Shown: positions 1-8,527, counted from the stretch's first letter. The stretch: 34,713 nucleotides of DNA from Candidatus Aminicenantota bacterium (GCA_026393895.1 JAPKZG010000083.1:1-34713), one strand, 5' to 3'. A program made the numbers and translations. Notes: generated from the letters alone by a model not told the origin.

Positions 1-215
1 TCCAGGGTTTTCCCGTCGTCGCTCTTTTTCGTCCGGGTACGGACGGCTTCGGTGATTTTTTCGGCGACGGCCACCCCCGCGTCTGCCAGGATCAAGGATT
101 CCGACAGAGCTTCGAGAATTTCTTCGCGCGGCCGGCCCGAACCGAGAACCTCTCCGAAATGCGCCTTCAAGGTTTGGCGGGTTTTGGCTAAGGTTTCCCG
201 TAATCGTCCTAACAT
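1..215 (-). CDS. ftsY: FtsY, signal recognition particle receptor (N-terminal part, cut by window edge)
   Basis: Only the first 71 codons lie in the window. The protein begins MLGRLRETLAKTRQTL and continues with a helical segment containing EEILEALSESLILADAGV and VAEKITEAVR. This matches the N domain of the SRP-type GTPases, where an ALSNLAK-like start and a LEExLLxADVGV segment precede the GTPase domain, which lies outside the window. FtsY docks ribosome-nascent chain-SRP complexes at the inner membrane. The long acidic A domain of E. coli FtsY is absent, so this is the short form. The ATG at 215 is the only good start. It has no Shine-Dalgarno site and lies 9 bases behind a perfect -10 box, so the mRNA is probably leaderless. 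The gene is divergent from recJ. Ffh has a similar N domain, so the assignment rests on a short segment. Confidence 0.8.
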   Translation of the reverse strand, partial: MLGRLRETLAKTRQTLKAHFGEVLGSGRPREEILEALSESLILADAGVAVAEKITEAVRTRTKKSDDGKTL

Positions 216-224
216 GATGAAAGG

Positions 225-253
225 ATTATAGATTCCGTCCAGGGCCAAGTCAA
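225..253 (-). promoter_or_regulatory. Sigma-70 type promoter of ftsY, leaderless layout
   Basis: Read on the minus strand, TTGACT (253-248) is followed by a 17-base spacer and a perfect TATAAT (230-225). Only 9 bases separate the -10 box from the ftsY ATG at 215, so transcription would start within a few bases of the start codon. It lies back to back with the recJ promoter; the two -35 boxes are 21 bases apart. Confidence 0.8.
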
Positions 254-274
254 CGAACCGGAGCGCCTTTCATT

Positions 275-303
275 TTGAGGAGGGCCGAATGATGTGTTAA
301 AGT
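275..303 (+). promoter_or_regulatory. Probable promoter of the recJ-lpt-rpoN-PTS operon
   Basis: TTGAGG (275-280) and an extended -10 TGtTAAAGT (295-303) are spaced 17 bases apart and end 9 bases before the recJ ATG. The boxes match consensus at 4 of 6 positions each, helped by the TG extension. The distance to the ATG is the same as for ftsY. No Shine-Dalgarno site is visible. Confidence 0.5.
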
Positions 304-312
304 ACGGGCGAA

Positions 313-2007
313 ATGAGTGAGATGATTTGGAATATCGCCCCACCGGCGGCCTCGGCTTCGGACTTGGCCGCCGCGTTCGGACTTCCCCCGGTCGTCGGGC
401 AGATCATGGCCAATCGCGGGCTGGCTGACGTCGAAAGCGCCCGGTTTTTCCTTGAGGGCGACCTGAAGGATATTCCCGACCCGTTCCTTCTCTCCGGCAT
501 GGACGCGGCCGTCGACCGGATCATGAAAGCGATCGGCGGCGGCGAGCCGATTCTGATCTTCGGTGATTATGATGTGGACGGCGTGCTTTCGACGGTGATG
601 CTTCATAAAGCGCTGACTTCACTCGGGGGAAAGGTCGATTATTTCATCCCGGAGAGGCTCAAGGACGGATACGGGATCAAGGACAACCACGTGGATGTCG
701 TGACCGAACGCGGCGCCAAGCTGGTCGTCAGCGTCGATTGCGGCGTCAAGTCCGTCGGCTTCGTCCGGGCCGCCAAGGCCGCCGGAGTTGACGTGATCAT
801 CACCGACCATCATCTCCCGGGAACGGAACTCCCCGACGCGCTGGCTCTTCTCGACCCGGCCCTGCCCGGGGCGAACTACCCTGACCGGAACCTGGCCGGC
901 GTCGGGGTGGTCTTCAAATTGATCCAGGCGCTCTTCCAAAAAGCCGGCCGGACGTCGGGCCTTCCCCATTATCTCAAACTCGTCGCCATCGGGACGGTTG
1001 CCGACATCGTTGAGCTTCGCGGCGAGAACCGTATCCTTGTCCGCCGGGGCCTGGCGGAACTCGGGAAGGTGGCTAACCCCGGGCTCCGGAGCCTGATGGA
1101 AACCTGCGGCCTCGCCGGCCGCCCGATTTCCGTCGGCGACATAGGTTTTCGTCTCGGCCCGAGGATCAACGCCGCCGGGCGGATGGGTCGGACCGACCTC
1201 GCCCTCCGCCTCTTTTTTTCGGACTCCGCCGCGGAAACGGCCGCCTTGGCCGGGGAATTGGACGTCCTCAACCGCCGGCGCCAGGCGGCGGAGAATTCCA
1301 TTTTTTCCGAGGCCGAAGAACGCATCCGGTCGGAGGGGCTGGACCAATCTTACAAGGTTCTGATTCTCGGCGATGAGAAGTGGCACCGGGGAATCATCGG
1401 CATCGTCGCTTCCCGTTTGAAAGAAATGTTTTCCCGGCCCGTTGTCCTTTTTTCCTACGATAACGGGATCGCCTATGGTTCGGGACGGTCGATTTCCGGA
1501 TTTTCCCTGATCGAGTGTCTCGAGGAGGCCCGGCCTCTTTTCCTGAGTTACGGCGGCCACCGGCAGGCCGTCGGGTGCACGCTCCGCCGGGAATCCCTCC
1601 CGGCCTTCAAGGCGGCGATGAATCGCGGCGCCGACGCCCGCCTTTCCTTCGACGACCTCCGGCCGTCGATTTCGATCGACGCCCGGCTGGATTTCTCAGA
1701 CTTCGGCGCAGCCTTGTGGCGCGGCCTTTCGCTTCTCGAGCCCTACGGCGTCGGAAACCCGCGGCCCGTTTTCTTAACGGAGGGCGCCGTCGTCGCGGCC
1801 GGACCGCGGAAACTCAAGGATCGTCACGCCAAATTCGTGCTGCGGAAGGACGGCCGGACGTTCGAGGCCATCGGCTGGGACCGCGGCGAGTGGGCCGAGC
1901 GGTTTGCCGCGGGCGGCCGGGTCGATTGCGTTTATACGTTCCAGACGTCCAGATATCTCGGCGAGGACCGTCTGTATCTCGGGCTCGAAGACCTGAGGGC
2001 GGGATGA
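313..2007 (+). CDS. recJ: RecJ, single-strand-specific 5'-3' exonuclease
   Basis: This 564-residue protein has the usual RecJ length and all DHH-family motifs: DYDVDG at 85-90, VDCG at 141-144, DHH at 165-167, and GTVAD ending in Asp229, which bind the two catalytic metal ions. A RINAAGR segment follows at 282-288. The DHHA1 domain carries WHRGIIG near 355-361 and YGGHRQAVG at 411-419, the DNA-binding GGH loop. The last 110 residues, with LEPYGVGNPRP, form the OB-like domain. RecJ degrades 5'-ended single-stranded DNA in RecFOR recombination, mismatch repair and base-excision repair in the cytoplasm. It is the first gene of the operon and its stop overlaps the next start (ATGA). The ATG at 313 was chosen because it fits the promoter spacing; an in-frame ATG at 322 is possible. 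Confidence 0.97.
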   Translation: MSEMIWNIAPPAASASDLAAAFGLPPVVGQIMANRGLADVESARFFLEGDLKDIPDPFLLSGMDAAVDRIMKAIGGGEPILIFGDYDVDGVLSTVMLHKALTSLGGKVDYFIPERLKDGYGIKDNHVDVVTERGAKLVVSVDCGVKSVGFVRAAKAAGVDVIITDHHLPGTELPDALALLDPALPGANYPDRNLAGVGVVFKLIQALFQKAGRTSGLPHYLKLVAIGTVADIVELRGENRILVRRGLAELGKVANPGLRSLMETCGLAGRPISVGDIGFRLGPRINAAGRMGRTDLALRLFFSDSAAETAALAGELDVLNRRRQAAENSIFSEAEERIRSEGLDQSYKVLILGDEKWHRGIIGIVASRLKEMFSRPVVLFSYDNGIAYGSGRSISGFSLIECLEEARPLFLSYGGHRQAVGCTLRRESLPAFKAAMNRGADARLSFDDLRPSISIDARLDFSDFGAALWRGLSLLEPYGVGNPRPVFLTEGAVVAAGPRKLKDRHAKFVLRKDGRTFEAIGWDRGEWAERFAAGGRVDCVYTFQTSRYLGEDRLYLGLEDLRAG

Positions 2008-3977
2008 ACGCGGCTATGCGAAATTCACGATCCAAGCTCCGGGCGAAAACGGCCGTCCGCGTTTTCCTGATCGGCTTCCTGGTCATCCTCCTCGGCGCCG
2101 TGGTCGTTTTTTTGAGCCGCGGAACCGACCGGCCGGCGGCGGTTCGGCCCGAGGCAAAGCTGCTCACCAAGCAGAAAGTGGACGTCAAGGATGACATCCA
2201 TTTCGTGAAGGACACGGGCGGAAAAACCATTTTGGACGTCCGCGCCGCCCGCAATTATTCGGACCCGGACGGGATCTATCATTTAACGGGAACGAACGAC
2301 GGGCCGGACGGCCGGGTCCGCATCGAAAGCCGCGGCCGGGACGGCCGGTTGAAGTTCGGGGCCGCGGCGACCGAGGTGCTCTACAACGCCGACTGGACCC
2401 GCCTTGTTTTTCAGGGAGAAGTGGAAATCCACCTGGACGATCTCACCGTGAAAGGATCGTCCTTCGTATATCAAAAAGGCGGCGAGGTCATCACCACAAA
2501 TGTTCCGGCGATCTTCGAAAGCAAGCGTTTTAGCGGAGATTGCCGCCGGGCGAGTTACAATCTGTCCGACGAACAACTTTTTCTGGAGGACGGGATCAAG
2601 ATTGTCGCAACCCCGTGGGACAGCGACCCGATTCCGGTGATCATCACCGGCAAATCGATGAAATATGCGCGGGAATTCCGGACGGGCGATATCCGCGGCG
2701 ACGTGAAAATGGTCCATGGGCGGAGCCGCGGCCGCTCCCGAGACATGTTCTTCGCCGAGTTCACAGACAGGCCCGGTTTCCGGTTTTTTGAATTTCAGGG
2801 CGGCGTGGTTATCGACGTTGACGAGCAGCCGGGCGATCGTTCGGCCGGTTTGAAGGCCAAACGGCCGAACCCCGCAGCCGTCCCTTCTTCGGATGAAGGG
2901 TTGATCTTTTTCCAGGGCGGGCGTCAACATATAGAGGCCGGTACGGTCACGTTTGTTCCTTACGGCAATGAAAATGGGCCTCACTACGCCTCCCTTCGCG
3001 ACGGGGGACGAATCGAAATCTTCGATGATGCCGGCGGGCAGACGACGCTCGAGGCCGGCGAAATGTTGTTCTTATACAACGAGGGCTGGGAACTTCAGAA
3101 TTTCGGTTTGCAAGGGCGGGCCCGGATCCGGGGCGAAGCGGAGGGCCGAATGCGGTTGGTGGAGGCGCCGAACTTCAATTTCAACAGCCAGGATGGGATC
3201 CTGCTCGCGGGCGGAAACGGCGCCGCTCCCGCTCGGACTATATCCGGGGGGCGGGAAATGACGGCCGAATCGATGCTCATCAATCTTAAAAACGACAATT
3301 TCGACGCGCGCGGCGGCGTCAAAATCGTCTCTTTTCCGCAATCCGGGGAAGTCCGGGACGCCGCCTTGTTCGACGCCGGCCGGCCGATGTTCATGACCGC
3401 CGGATTTACCCATTACGAAGCCGGTCCGCGCCGGTTCCGCCTGGGCGGCCGGGCGCGTCTCTGGCAGGGGCGCGAATCCCTGGAAGGCGACGACGTGACG
3501 ATCTTCGAGGAAACCGGGGATCTGTCTGTTTTGGGGGCCGTGCGATCGGTGTTTTTTCAGCGTCCGAAGGAAAAAGACGAGGACCAACGCGTCGAAATCA
3601 CCGGCGATCGTTTGGACCGGACATCTAAAAAAGGGAGCGTCATCTTCCAGGGCTCCTGTTCTTTGGCCATCGGCGAAATGGTCATGAAAGCCGGCCGTCT
3701 GATGCTCGAACCCGGCGAGGGGAAGGAGAAATACCGCCGAATTCTCGCCGATCAACAACGCGTCATCATCATTCAGGGGCCGAATAATGCCCAGGGTGAC
3801 CGGGCCGACTACGATCTGGCCGAGAATGTGATCGTTTTAACGGGCAACACCGTTCTGGAGGACAATACGAAAGGGGTCGTCCACAAGGACGGAAAATTGA
3901 CATTCCATCGGGACGATGGTAAGATTTTGATTGAAAACAAGGACACTGAACGATCGACCACCATCATCAAGTCGTGA
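2004..3977 (+). CDS. LptC-LptA/OstA fusion, periplasmic LPS transport bridge
   Basis: The start at 2004 overlaps the recJ stop (ATGA); the frame is open further upstream but only inside recJ. The product is 657 residues. Residues 14-40 form one inner-membrane anchor after a basic N-terminus. An LptC-like segment follows (KTILDVRAARNY, then a DGIYHLTG strand, about 60-140). Several OstA-like beta-jellyroll stretches with repeating 'tagged' strands such as VKGSSFVYQKGG come next, and a C-terminal LptA-type module near 540-650 contains ITGDRLDR, VIFQGSCSLAIG and YDLAENVIVLTGNTVL. LptC and LptA are separate proteins of about 190 residues in E. coli and carry LPS from LptBFG to LptD. Here they appear joined, with an extra middle section. 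lptB follows 3 bases later. The order of modules is read by eye; exact boundaries are inference. Confidence 0.8.
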   Translation: MNAAMRNSRSKLRAKTAVRVFLIGFLVILLGAVVVFLSRGTDRPAAVRPEAKLLTKQKVDVKDDIHFVKDTGGKTILDVRAARNYSDPDGIYHLTGTNDGPDGRVRIESRGRDGRLKFGAAATEVLYNADWTRLVFQGEVEIHLDDLTVKGSSFVYQKGGEVITTNVPAIFESKRFSGDCRRASYNLSDEQLFLEDGIKIVATPWDSDPIPVIITGKSMKYAREFRTGDIRGDVKMVHGRSRGRSRDMFFAEFTDRPGFRFFEFQGGVVIDVDEQPGDRSAGLKAKRPNPAAVPSSDEGLIFFQGGRQHIEAGTVTFVPYGNENGPHYASLRDGGRIEIFDDAGGQTTLEAGEMLFLYNEGWELQNFGLQGRARIRGEAEGRMRLVEAPNFNFNSQDGILLAGGNGAAPARTISGGREMTAESMLINLKNDNFDARGGVKIVSFPQSGEVRDAALFDAGRPMFMTAGFTHYEAGPRRFRLGGRARLWQGRESLEGDDVTIFEETGDLSVLGAVRSVFFQRPKEKDEDQRVEITGDRLDRTSKKGSVIFQGSCSLAIGEMVMKAGRLMLEPGEGKEKYRRILADQQRVIIIQGPNNAQGDRADYDLAENVIVLTGNTVLEDNTKGVVHKDGKLTFHRDDGKILIENKDTERSTTIIKS

Positions 3978-3980
3978 GCG

Positions 3981-4694
3981 ATGAAATCGTCGCTGAAAGC
4001 TTCTCATTTATCCAAATCCTACGGGGGGAATAAGGTCGTCGACGACGTCTCACTCGAGATCCGGCGGGGCGAGATCGTCGGCCTTTTGGGCCCGAACGGG
4101 GCCGGAAAAACCACGACGTTCTCCATGATTCTCGGGCTCATCACGCGGGACGCGGGCCGGATTTTCCTGAACGATGCGGAGATTACGGACGATCCGATGT
4201 ACCTGCGCGCCCGGAAGGGGATTTGTCTTCTTCCCCAGGACCCGTCCTCGTTCCGGCGGTTGACCGTCGAGGACAATCTCCTGGCGATCGGGAGGCCGTC
4301 GGTCCGGCGGCGCCAAGCCGCGAAAGAGAAGCTCCGGGAATACGGCCTATCCTCCCTGACCCGGGCCAAGGCGTATACGTTGTCCGGAGGAGAGCGCCGG
4401 AGGCTTGAGATCGCCCGGGCGATGATGACCTTTCCGGAGTACATCCTGCTCGACGAGCCGTTCACGGGGATCGACCCGATCGCCATCCAGGATTTACAGC
4501 GGATCGTTCGGACGATGAAAGACGACGGGTTGGGCGTTCTCATCACCGATCATAACGTCCGGGACACCCTCCGCATCGTTGACCGGGCGGCGATCATCGA
4601 TAGGGGCCGGATCGTCGAAGAGGGCCCTCCGGAGGCGGTGGTCGCTTCCCCCGAAGTGCGGCGACGCTATCTCGGCGAGGATTTTCGCGCTTAG
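3981..4694 (+). CDS. lptB: LptB, LPS export ABC transporter ATPase
   Basis: A 237-residue ABC ATPase with every nucleotide-site motif: Walker A GPNGAGKTT at 37-45, Q-loop Gln86 in LLPQDPSSF, signature LSGGERRR at 134-141, Walker B YILLDEP at 154-160 with catalytic Glu159, and switch His191 in ITDHNV. The phrase DEPFTGIDPIAIQDLQ is typical of LptB rather than amino-acid transporter ATPases. LptB powers extraction of LPS from the inner membrane by LptFG and pushes it along the LptC-LptA bridge encoded just upstream. The lptFG genes are not in the window. As in proteobacteria, rpoN and hpf follow directly, a conserved neighbourhood that supports the call. Confidence 0.96.
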   Translation: MKSSLKASHLSKSYGGNKVVDDVSLEIRRGEIVGLLGPNGAGKTTTFSMILGLITRDAGRIFLNDAEITDDPMYLRARKGICLLPQDPSSFRRLTVEDNLLAIGRPSVRRRQAAKEKLREYGLSSLTRAKAYTLSGGERRRLEIARAMMTFPEYILLDEPFTGIDPIAIQDLQRIVRTMKDDGLGVLITDHNVRDTLRIVDRAAIIDRGRIVEEGPPEAVVASPEVRRRYLGEDFRA

Positions 4695-4718
4695 GCGGAT
4701 CATGGGAATCAGGCTGCC

Positions 4719-6179
4719 ATGACTTTGAAACAACGACTCGACCAACGCCAGGTTCAGAAGCTGATTCTCGCCCCCGCCCTGCAGCAGGCGATCAAGCTTT
4801 TGCCCCTCACCAACCTGGAATTGATCGAGGTCATCGACGAGGAATTATCGGCCAATCCTCTCCTGGAACTCGAGGAGGAGAGCCCCGAAGTCAAGGGCGT
4901 TGAGGAACCGCCGGCGGCGTCCGGAACCGCCGAGGAAACGCCGCCGGACGCGCCCGTCGACGAAGCCGCCGCGCTCGCCGAGGACCGGGAATTCGAATCC
5001 TATTTTCAGGAATACATCGACGACGGATTCCGGGCCGCTTCATCCGAACGGCCCGAAGTCCCGAATATCGAAAATACGGTCTCCCAGCGTGCCTCGCTCT
5101 GGGACCATTTGAACTGGCAGGCCAACCTGACGTTTTTCGATCCCCTTGACCGGGAGATCGCGGAACGAATCATCGGCAACATCAACGACGACGGCTATCT
5201 GACGTCGTCCCTGGAAGAGATCGGGCTCAGTGTCGGCACCCCGATTGAGCGGGTCCGGGGCGTCCAGGATAAGATCATCCAGTTCGACCCCGTGGGGTGC
5301 GGCAGCCTGGACTTGAAGGAATGCCTGCTGGCCCAAATGGACAATCTTCAAATCAAGGATGAGGCCGCCCGGGCGATCATTTCCGGGTATCTTCCCCTGC
5401 TGGAGAAGTCCGATTTCACCCAGATCTCCAAGCTTCTCGGACTTCCTTTCGCCGAGATCAAATACCATCTCGAAATCATCAAGCGGCTGGACCCGGCGCC
5501 CGGCCGCAAGTACAGCGAAGACCGGACGAACTTCGTCCTCCCGGACATCATGGTTTTCAAAGAGGGCACGGAAATCAAGGTCGTCCTCAACGACGAAGGC
5601 CTTCCCCGGCTTCGCATCAACGCTTATTACCGCCGGCTCTTGGCCCGCGCCTACCAGGAAAACCCGGAGGCCTACCGGTATCTCAAGGACAAGATGAAAA
5701 AAGCCCTCTGGTTCCTGCGGAGCTTGGATCAACGCGACCAGACGATTTACAAGGTCGCCCGGGCGATTGTCGAGCGGCAGAAGGATTTCTTCGAGAAAGG
5801 GCTCGAAGCCCTACAGCCGTTGACGCTCATGGAGATCGCTCAGGAGGTCGGTGTCCATGAATCCACGGTCGGCCGCGTCGTCGCCAACAAATACATGATC
5901 ACGCCGCGCGGCACCTATTCGCTGAAATACTTTTTCCATAAATCGCTCCACGGCGGATTCGGGGAGGAGATCTCCTCGCTCCGGGTCAAGGACCGGCTCC
6001 GCCGTCTCGTCGAGGCCGAGGACAAGGCCAACCCTTTAAGCGACATGGAAATCGAGGAAATTCTGACGCGGGAAAATTTCCCCATCGCCCGCCGGACCGT
6101 GGCCAAGTACCGCCAGCAGCTGGATATTCTTCCCTCCCATATCCGCAAGCGAAAATTCCTGATGGAGGAGTCCCGATGA
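4719..6179 (+). CDS. rpoN: RpoN, sigma-54 RNA polymerase factor
   Basis: The 486-residue protein has all three regions of sigma-54. Region I is the Gln/Leu-rich start (residues 3-50, with LAPALQQAIKLLPL), which contacts enhancer-binding proteins. An acidic linker (about 51-110) follows. The core-binding and DNA-binding domains contain a helix-turn-helix near 370-390 (LMEIAQEVGVHESTVGRVV). The RpoN box ARRTVAKYR at 457-465 reads the -24 element. Sigma-54 directs transcription that needs an AAA+ activator; no such activator is in the window. A CAGG stretch precedes the ATG. The hpf start overlaps the stop (ATGA), and the PTS genes follow, as in proteobacterial rpoN clusters. Confidence 0.97.
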   Translation: MTLKQRLDQRQVQKLILAPALQQAIKLLPLTNLELIEVIDEELSANPLLELEEESPEVKGVEEPPAASGTAEETPPDAPVDEAAALAEDREFESYFQEYIDDGFRAASSERPEVPNIENTVSQRASLWDHLNWQANLTFFDPLDREIAERIIGNINDDGYLTSSLEEIGLSVGTPIERVRGVQDKIIQFDPVGCGSLDLKECLLAQMDNLQIKDEAARAIISGYLPLLEKSDFTQISKLLGLPFAEIKYHLEIIKRLDPAPGRKYSEDRTNFVLPDIMVFKEGTEIKVVLNDEGLPRLRINAYYRRLLARAYQENPEAYRYLKDKMKKALWFLRSLDQRDQTIYKVARAIVERQKDFFEKGLEALQPLTLMEIAQEVGVHESTVGRVVANKYMITPRGTYSLKYFFHKSLHGGFGEEISSLRVKDRLRRLVEAEDKANPLSDMEIEEILTRENFPIARRTVAKYRQQLDILPSHIRKRKFLMEESR

Positions 6180-6703
6180 ACTTCCATTATACGGCCCGGC
6201 ACGTGACGCTTTCTCCCGATCTCAAGGCCTACGCGGATAAACGCCTGGCCGGTTTGGTCCCGTTTTTGGACCCTTCCACCGAGGTGGACGTCATCCTGAC
6301 GGCCGAGAAAAACCGGCAACGGGCCGAGATCCAGGTCCGCGGGAAACGCGGCCAGGTCCTCATCGCCGAGGACGGGCACGACCTGGCTGCGGCGATGAAC
6401 GAAGCCTTCGACGTTCTCGAAAAGAAACTGAAGAAAGAGCGCGAAAAATTCCGCGAGAAAAAAAGGCGTGTGGGGCGCGAATACCGGGCGGCGGGCCCCG
6501 CCGAGGAACCTCCCGATCTTCCGCCGCGCGTCGTCCGGGTTGATTATTACACGGCCAAACCCCTGTCCATCGGGGACGCGCTCGTGGAATTCAATCTCCG
6601 CAAAAAGGAAGTCCTGATGTTCCGCTCGGAAGAGGAGGAGGACCGGTGGGCGGTCCTCTTTCGCCGGAAAAACGGCAGTTACGGACTGGTCCGGCCGGAA
6701 TGA
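6176..6703 (+). CDS. hpf: Long-form ribosome hibernation promoting factor HPF/RaiA
   Basis: The 175-residue protein starts with the conserved MNFHYTARHVTLSPDLKAY strand-helix segment of the S30AE domain (about 1-100), which binds the 30S decoding channel. A charged linker rich in Lys/Arg/Glu (about 88-115) follows. The C-terminal domain (VVRVDYYTAKPLSIGDALVEF, about 122-175) is the dimerisation module of long HPF, which joins two ribosomes into 100S particles. The length matches long HPF and not the E. coli short forms. It overlaps rpoN by ATGA at its start and hprK by ATGA at its end, so translational coupling is likely. Next to rpoN it was historically called sigma-54 modulation protein. 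Confidence 0.93.
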   Translation: MNFHYTARHVTLSPDLKAYADKRLAGLVPFLDPSTEVDVILTAEKNRQRAEIQVRGKRGQVLIAEDGHDLAAAMNEAFDVLEKKLKKEREKFREKKRRVGREYRAAGPAEEPPDLPPRVVRVDYYTAKPLSIGDALVEFNLRKKEVLMFRSEEEEDRWAVLFRRKNGSYGLVRPE

Positions 6704-7263
6704 CCTCCGACTTGTCCGTCGTCCCGGCCGTCGTTTCGGGGGGGCTTCTCCGGATGTTCGGCTTGGGCGTGTTGATCATCGGGGACAGCGGCGTTGGAAA
6801 AAGCGAAAGCGCGATTGAACTCATCGCCCGCGGCCACCGGTTCATCTCGGACGACGTGGTCGAAGTCCGCCGGCTGGCCGGCGGACGGATCATCGGCCGG
6901 GCGCCGAGGTTGAGCCGCTATTTCATGGAACTTCGCGGCCTGGGTATCATCAATATCCGTTATATTTTCGGCTTGAAATCGATTCTCCGGGAATCGTCGA
7001 TCGATCTGGTCATTCGACTGAAAAAATGGAGCCGGAAAAAGGAATATGACCGGTTGGGCCTGCGCTTTCCCGAGGACCATATTATCCTCGGAACCCGCAT
7101 TCCTCAACTCAACATCCCCGTCGCCCCGGGTCGGAACATCGCCACCCTGATCGAGGTGGCCTGCGCGTCCCATCTCCTTCAAAAACGCGGCCGTCGGGCT
7201 CCGGAACAACTGATCCGGCGTTTGGACCGGGTTTTAGCCCTGGGGGAAGGCCGAAAACCATGA
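6700..7263 (+). CDS. hprK: Short HPr kinase/phosphorylase, C-terminal catalytic domain only
   Basis: The ATG at 6700 overlaps the hpf stop (ATGA) and gives 187 residues; an upstream ATG at 6646 lies inside hpf and is less likely. The Walker A loop GDSGVGKS is at 28-35, followed by GHRFISDDVVEV at 45-56 with the catalytic aspartates. The HPrK signature MELRGLGIINIR lies near residue 88. The enzyme phosphorylates Ser46 of HPr with ATP and reverses the reaction with phosphate. Firmicute HprK is about 310 residues; the N-terminal domain of roughly 130 residues is absent here, as in the short HprK of alphaproteobacteria. HPr with an intact Ser46 is encoded 1.3 kb downstream, so a substrate is present. 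Confidence 0.93.
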   Translation: MTSDLSVVPAVVSGGLLRMFGLGVLIIGDSGVGKSESAIELIARGHRFISDDVVEVRRLAGGRIIGRAPRLSRYFMELRGLGIINIRYIFGLKSILRESSIDLVIRLKKWSRKKEYDRLGLRFPEDHIILGTRIPQLNIPVAPGRNIATLIEVACASHLLQKRGRRAPEQLIRRLDRVLALGEGRKP

Positions 7264-8123
7264 CCCGGCGAAACGACGGTTTTCTGATCATCACCGGCCT
7301 CTCCGGTTCGGGAAAAACCGTCGCCAGCCGGTTCCTGGAAGACCTGGGATTTTTCTGCGTCGACAACCTGCCGGCCAAGCTCATCCCTTCGCTCGTTGAC
7401 CTTAGGCGGCGGAAGACGGATGTCCTCGACCGGGTGGCCCTCGTCATGGATATGCGCGAGCCCGGGTTCCTGACCGATTTTCCCAAAGAGTGGGCGAACA
7501 TCCGGAAGATCCCGGGCGCCCGCCTTCTCTTTTTCGACGCCTCCGACGAGGCGATCGTCCACCGCTTCAGCGAAAGCCGGCGCCCGCATCCTTTAGCCCG
7601 CGGCCGGTCCGTCCCGGACGCCGTCCGGCTGGAGCGCAAACGCCTCGCGCCCATCAATGAACTGGCCGACGAGGTCATCAACACTTCGGAGATGACCACC
7701 GCCCATCTCCGCGACGTCCTGGCCCGGCGGTTTCTCCGGACCGATCACCGGCCGCTTCAGATCCGGATCGTGAGTTTCGGCTACAAGCACGGCATTCCGC
7801 TGGACGCCGACCTGGTGTTCGACGCGCGGTTCCTGCCCAATCCGTTCTACGACGACGACCTCCGCGAGAAACCGGGCACGCATCCCCGGGTGCGGGATTT
7901 CGTCCTGCGCCGGCCCGAAACCAAGGCGTTTTTGGCCGAACTCGCCCGGTTCATGAATTTCCTTCTCCCGCGGTTCGAAGCCGAAGGCAAGAGCCAGCTC
8001 GTCGTCGGTGTCGGATGCACCGGCGGACGCCATCGTTCCGTCGTCGTCGCCGGCGCCCTTGGGGATGTCCTTCGCGGCCGGAAATATGATATAAAGATCT
8101 TCCATCGGGACATATCCAAATGA
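7260..8123 (+). CDS. rapZ: RapZ family nucleotide-binding protein
   Basis: The 287-residue protein has the RapZ/YvcJ layout. The N-terminal P-loop GLSGSGKT lies near 12-19, FFCVDNLP near 37, and FFDASDEAIVHRFSESRRPH near 90-110. The C-terminal domain has the invariant VGVGCTGGRHRSV motif near 254-266, which in E. coli RapZ belongs to the RNA- and metabolite-binding half. RapZ adapts RNase E to the GlmZ sRNA and senses glucosamine-6-phosphate in enterobacteria; in other phyla it only has demonstrated nucleotide hydrolysis, so its exact role here is unknown. It overlaps hprK and the EIIA gene by ATGA on both sides, which places it firmly in the PTS unit. Confidence 0.95.
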   Translation: MTRRNDGFLIITGLSGSGKTVASRFLEDLGFFCVDNLPAKLIPSLVDLRRRKTDVLDRVALVMDMREPGFLTDFPKEWANIRKIPGARLLFFDASDEAIVHRFSESRRPHPLARGRSVPDAVRLERKRLAPINELADEVINTSEMTTAHLRDVLARRFLRTDHRPLQIRIVSFGYKHGIPLDADLVFDARFLPNPFYDDDLREKPGTHPRVRDFVLRRPETKAFLAELARFMNFLLPRFEAEGKSQLVVGVGCTGGRHRSVVVAGALGDVLRGRKYDIKIFHRDISK

Positions 8124-8527
8124 TCGGCGGCCTCATCGTCATGCACGGGAAATTGGGGGAAGAACTCCTCAATGTGTTGACGATCATTCTCGGGGAGACG
8201 GCGAATATCGAGGCGATCTCCATCGGCTGGTACGACGATATCGAGGAATCCAAGAAAAAAATCGCGGCCAGCCTCAAGCGTGTCGATCAGAAGAGCGGCG
8301 TCGTTATTTTCACCGACATGTTCGGAGGAACCCCTTCCAATCTCGGCTTCACCTTTCAAAAGGCCGGGGGCGTCGAAATCATCACCGGGGCCAATCTGCC
8401 GATGTTGATCAAGTTCATCTCGCTCCAGCGCGGGACCTCGTTGCGCGATGTGGCCAAGAAGGTGATCGAACAGGGTCGGAAGAACATCCATCTGGCCAGC
8501 GCCATCCTGGACGGGAAAAAGTCCTGA
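8120..8527 (+). CDS. PTS EIIA component, mannose family (ManX-type)
   Basis: The 135-residue protein begins MIGGLIVMHGKLGEEL; His9 corresponds to the phosphorylated histidine of EIIA-Man. The later FTDMFGGTPSN segment is the family's conserved loop near the active site. It would receive phosphate from HPr. No EIIB, EIIC or EIID gene is present in the window, so a transport role is unsupported here and a regulatory role, as for the lone EIIA-Man of alphaproteobacteria, is a reasonable inference. Its start overlaps the rapZ stop (ATGA), and HPr starts one base after its stop. Confidence 0.93.
   Translation: MIGGLIVMHGKLGEELLNVLTIILGETANIEAISIGWYDDIEESKKKIAASLKRVDQKSGVVIFTDMFGGTPSNLGFTFQKAGGVEIITGANLPMLIKFISLQRGTSLRDVAKKVIEQGRKNIHLASAILDGKKS

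Noticed and set aside
1515-2003. 163-codon N-terminal extension of the LptC-LptA gene
   Set aside because: Arg/Pro-rich sequence inside recJ; the ATGA overlap start at 2004 puts the membrane anchor right after the start.
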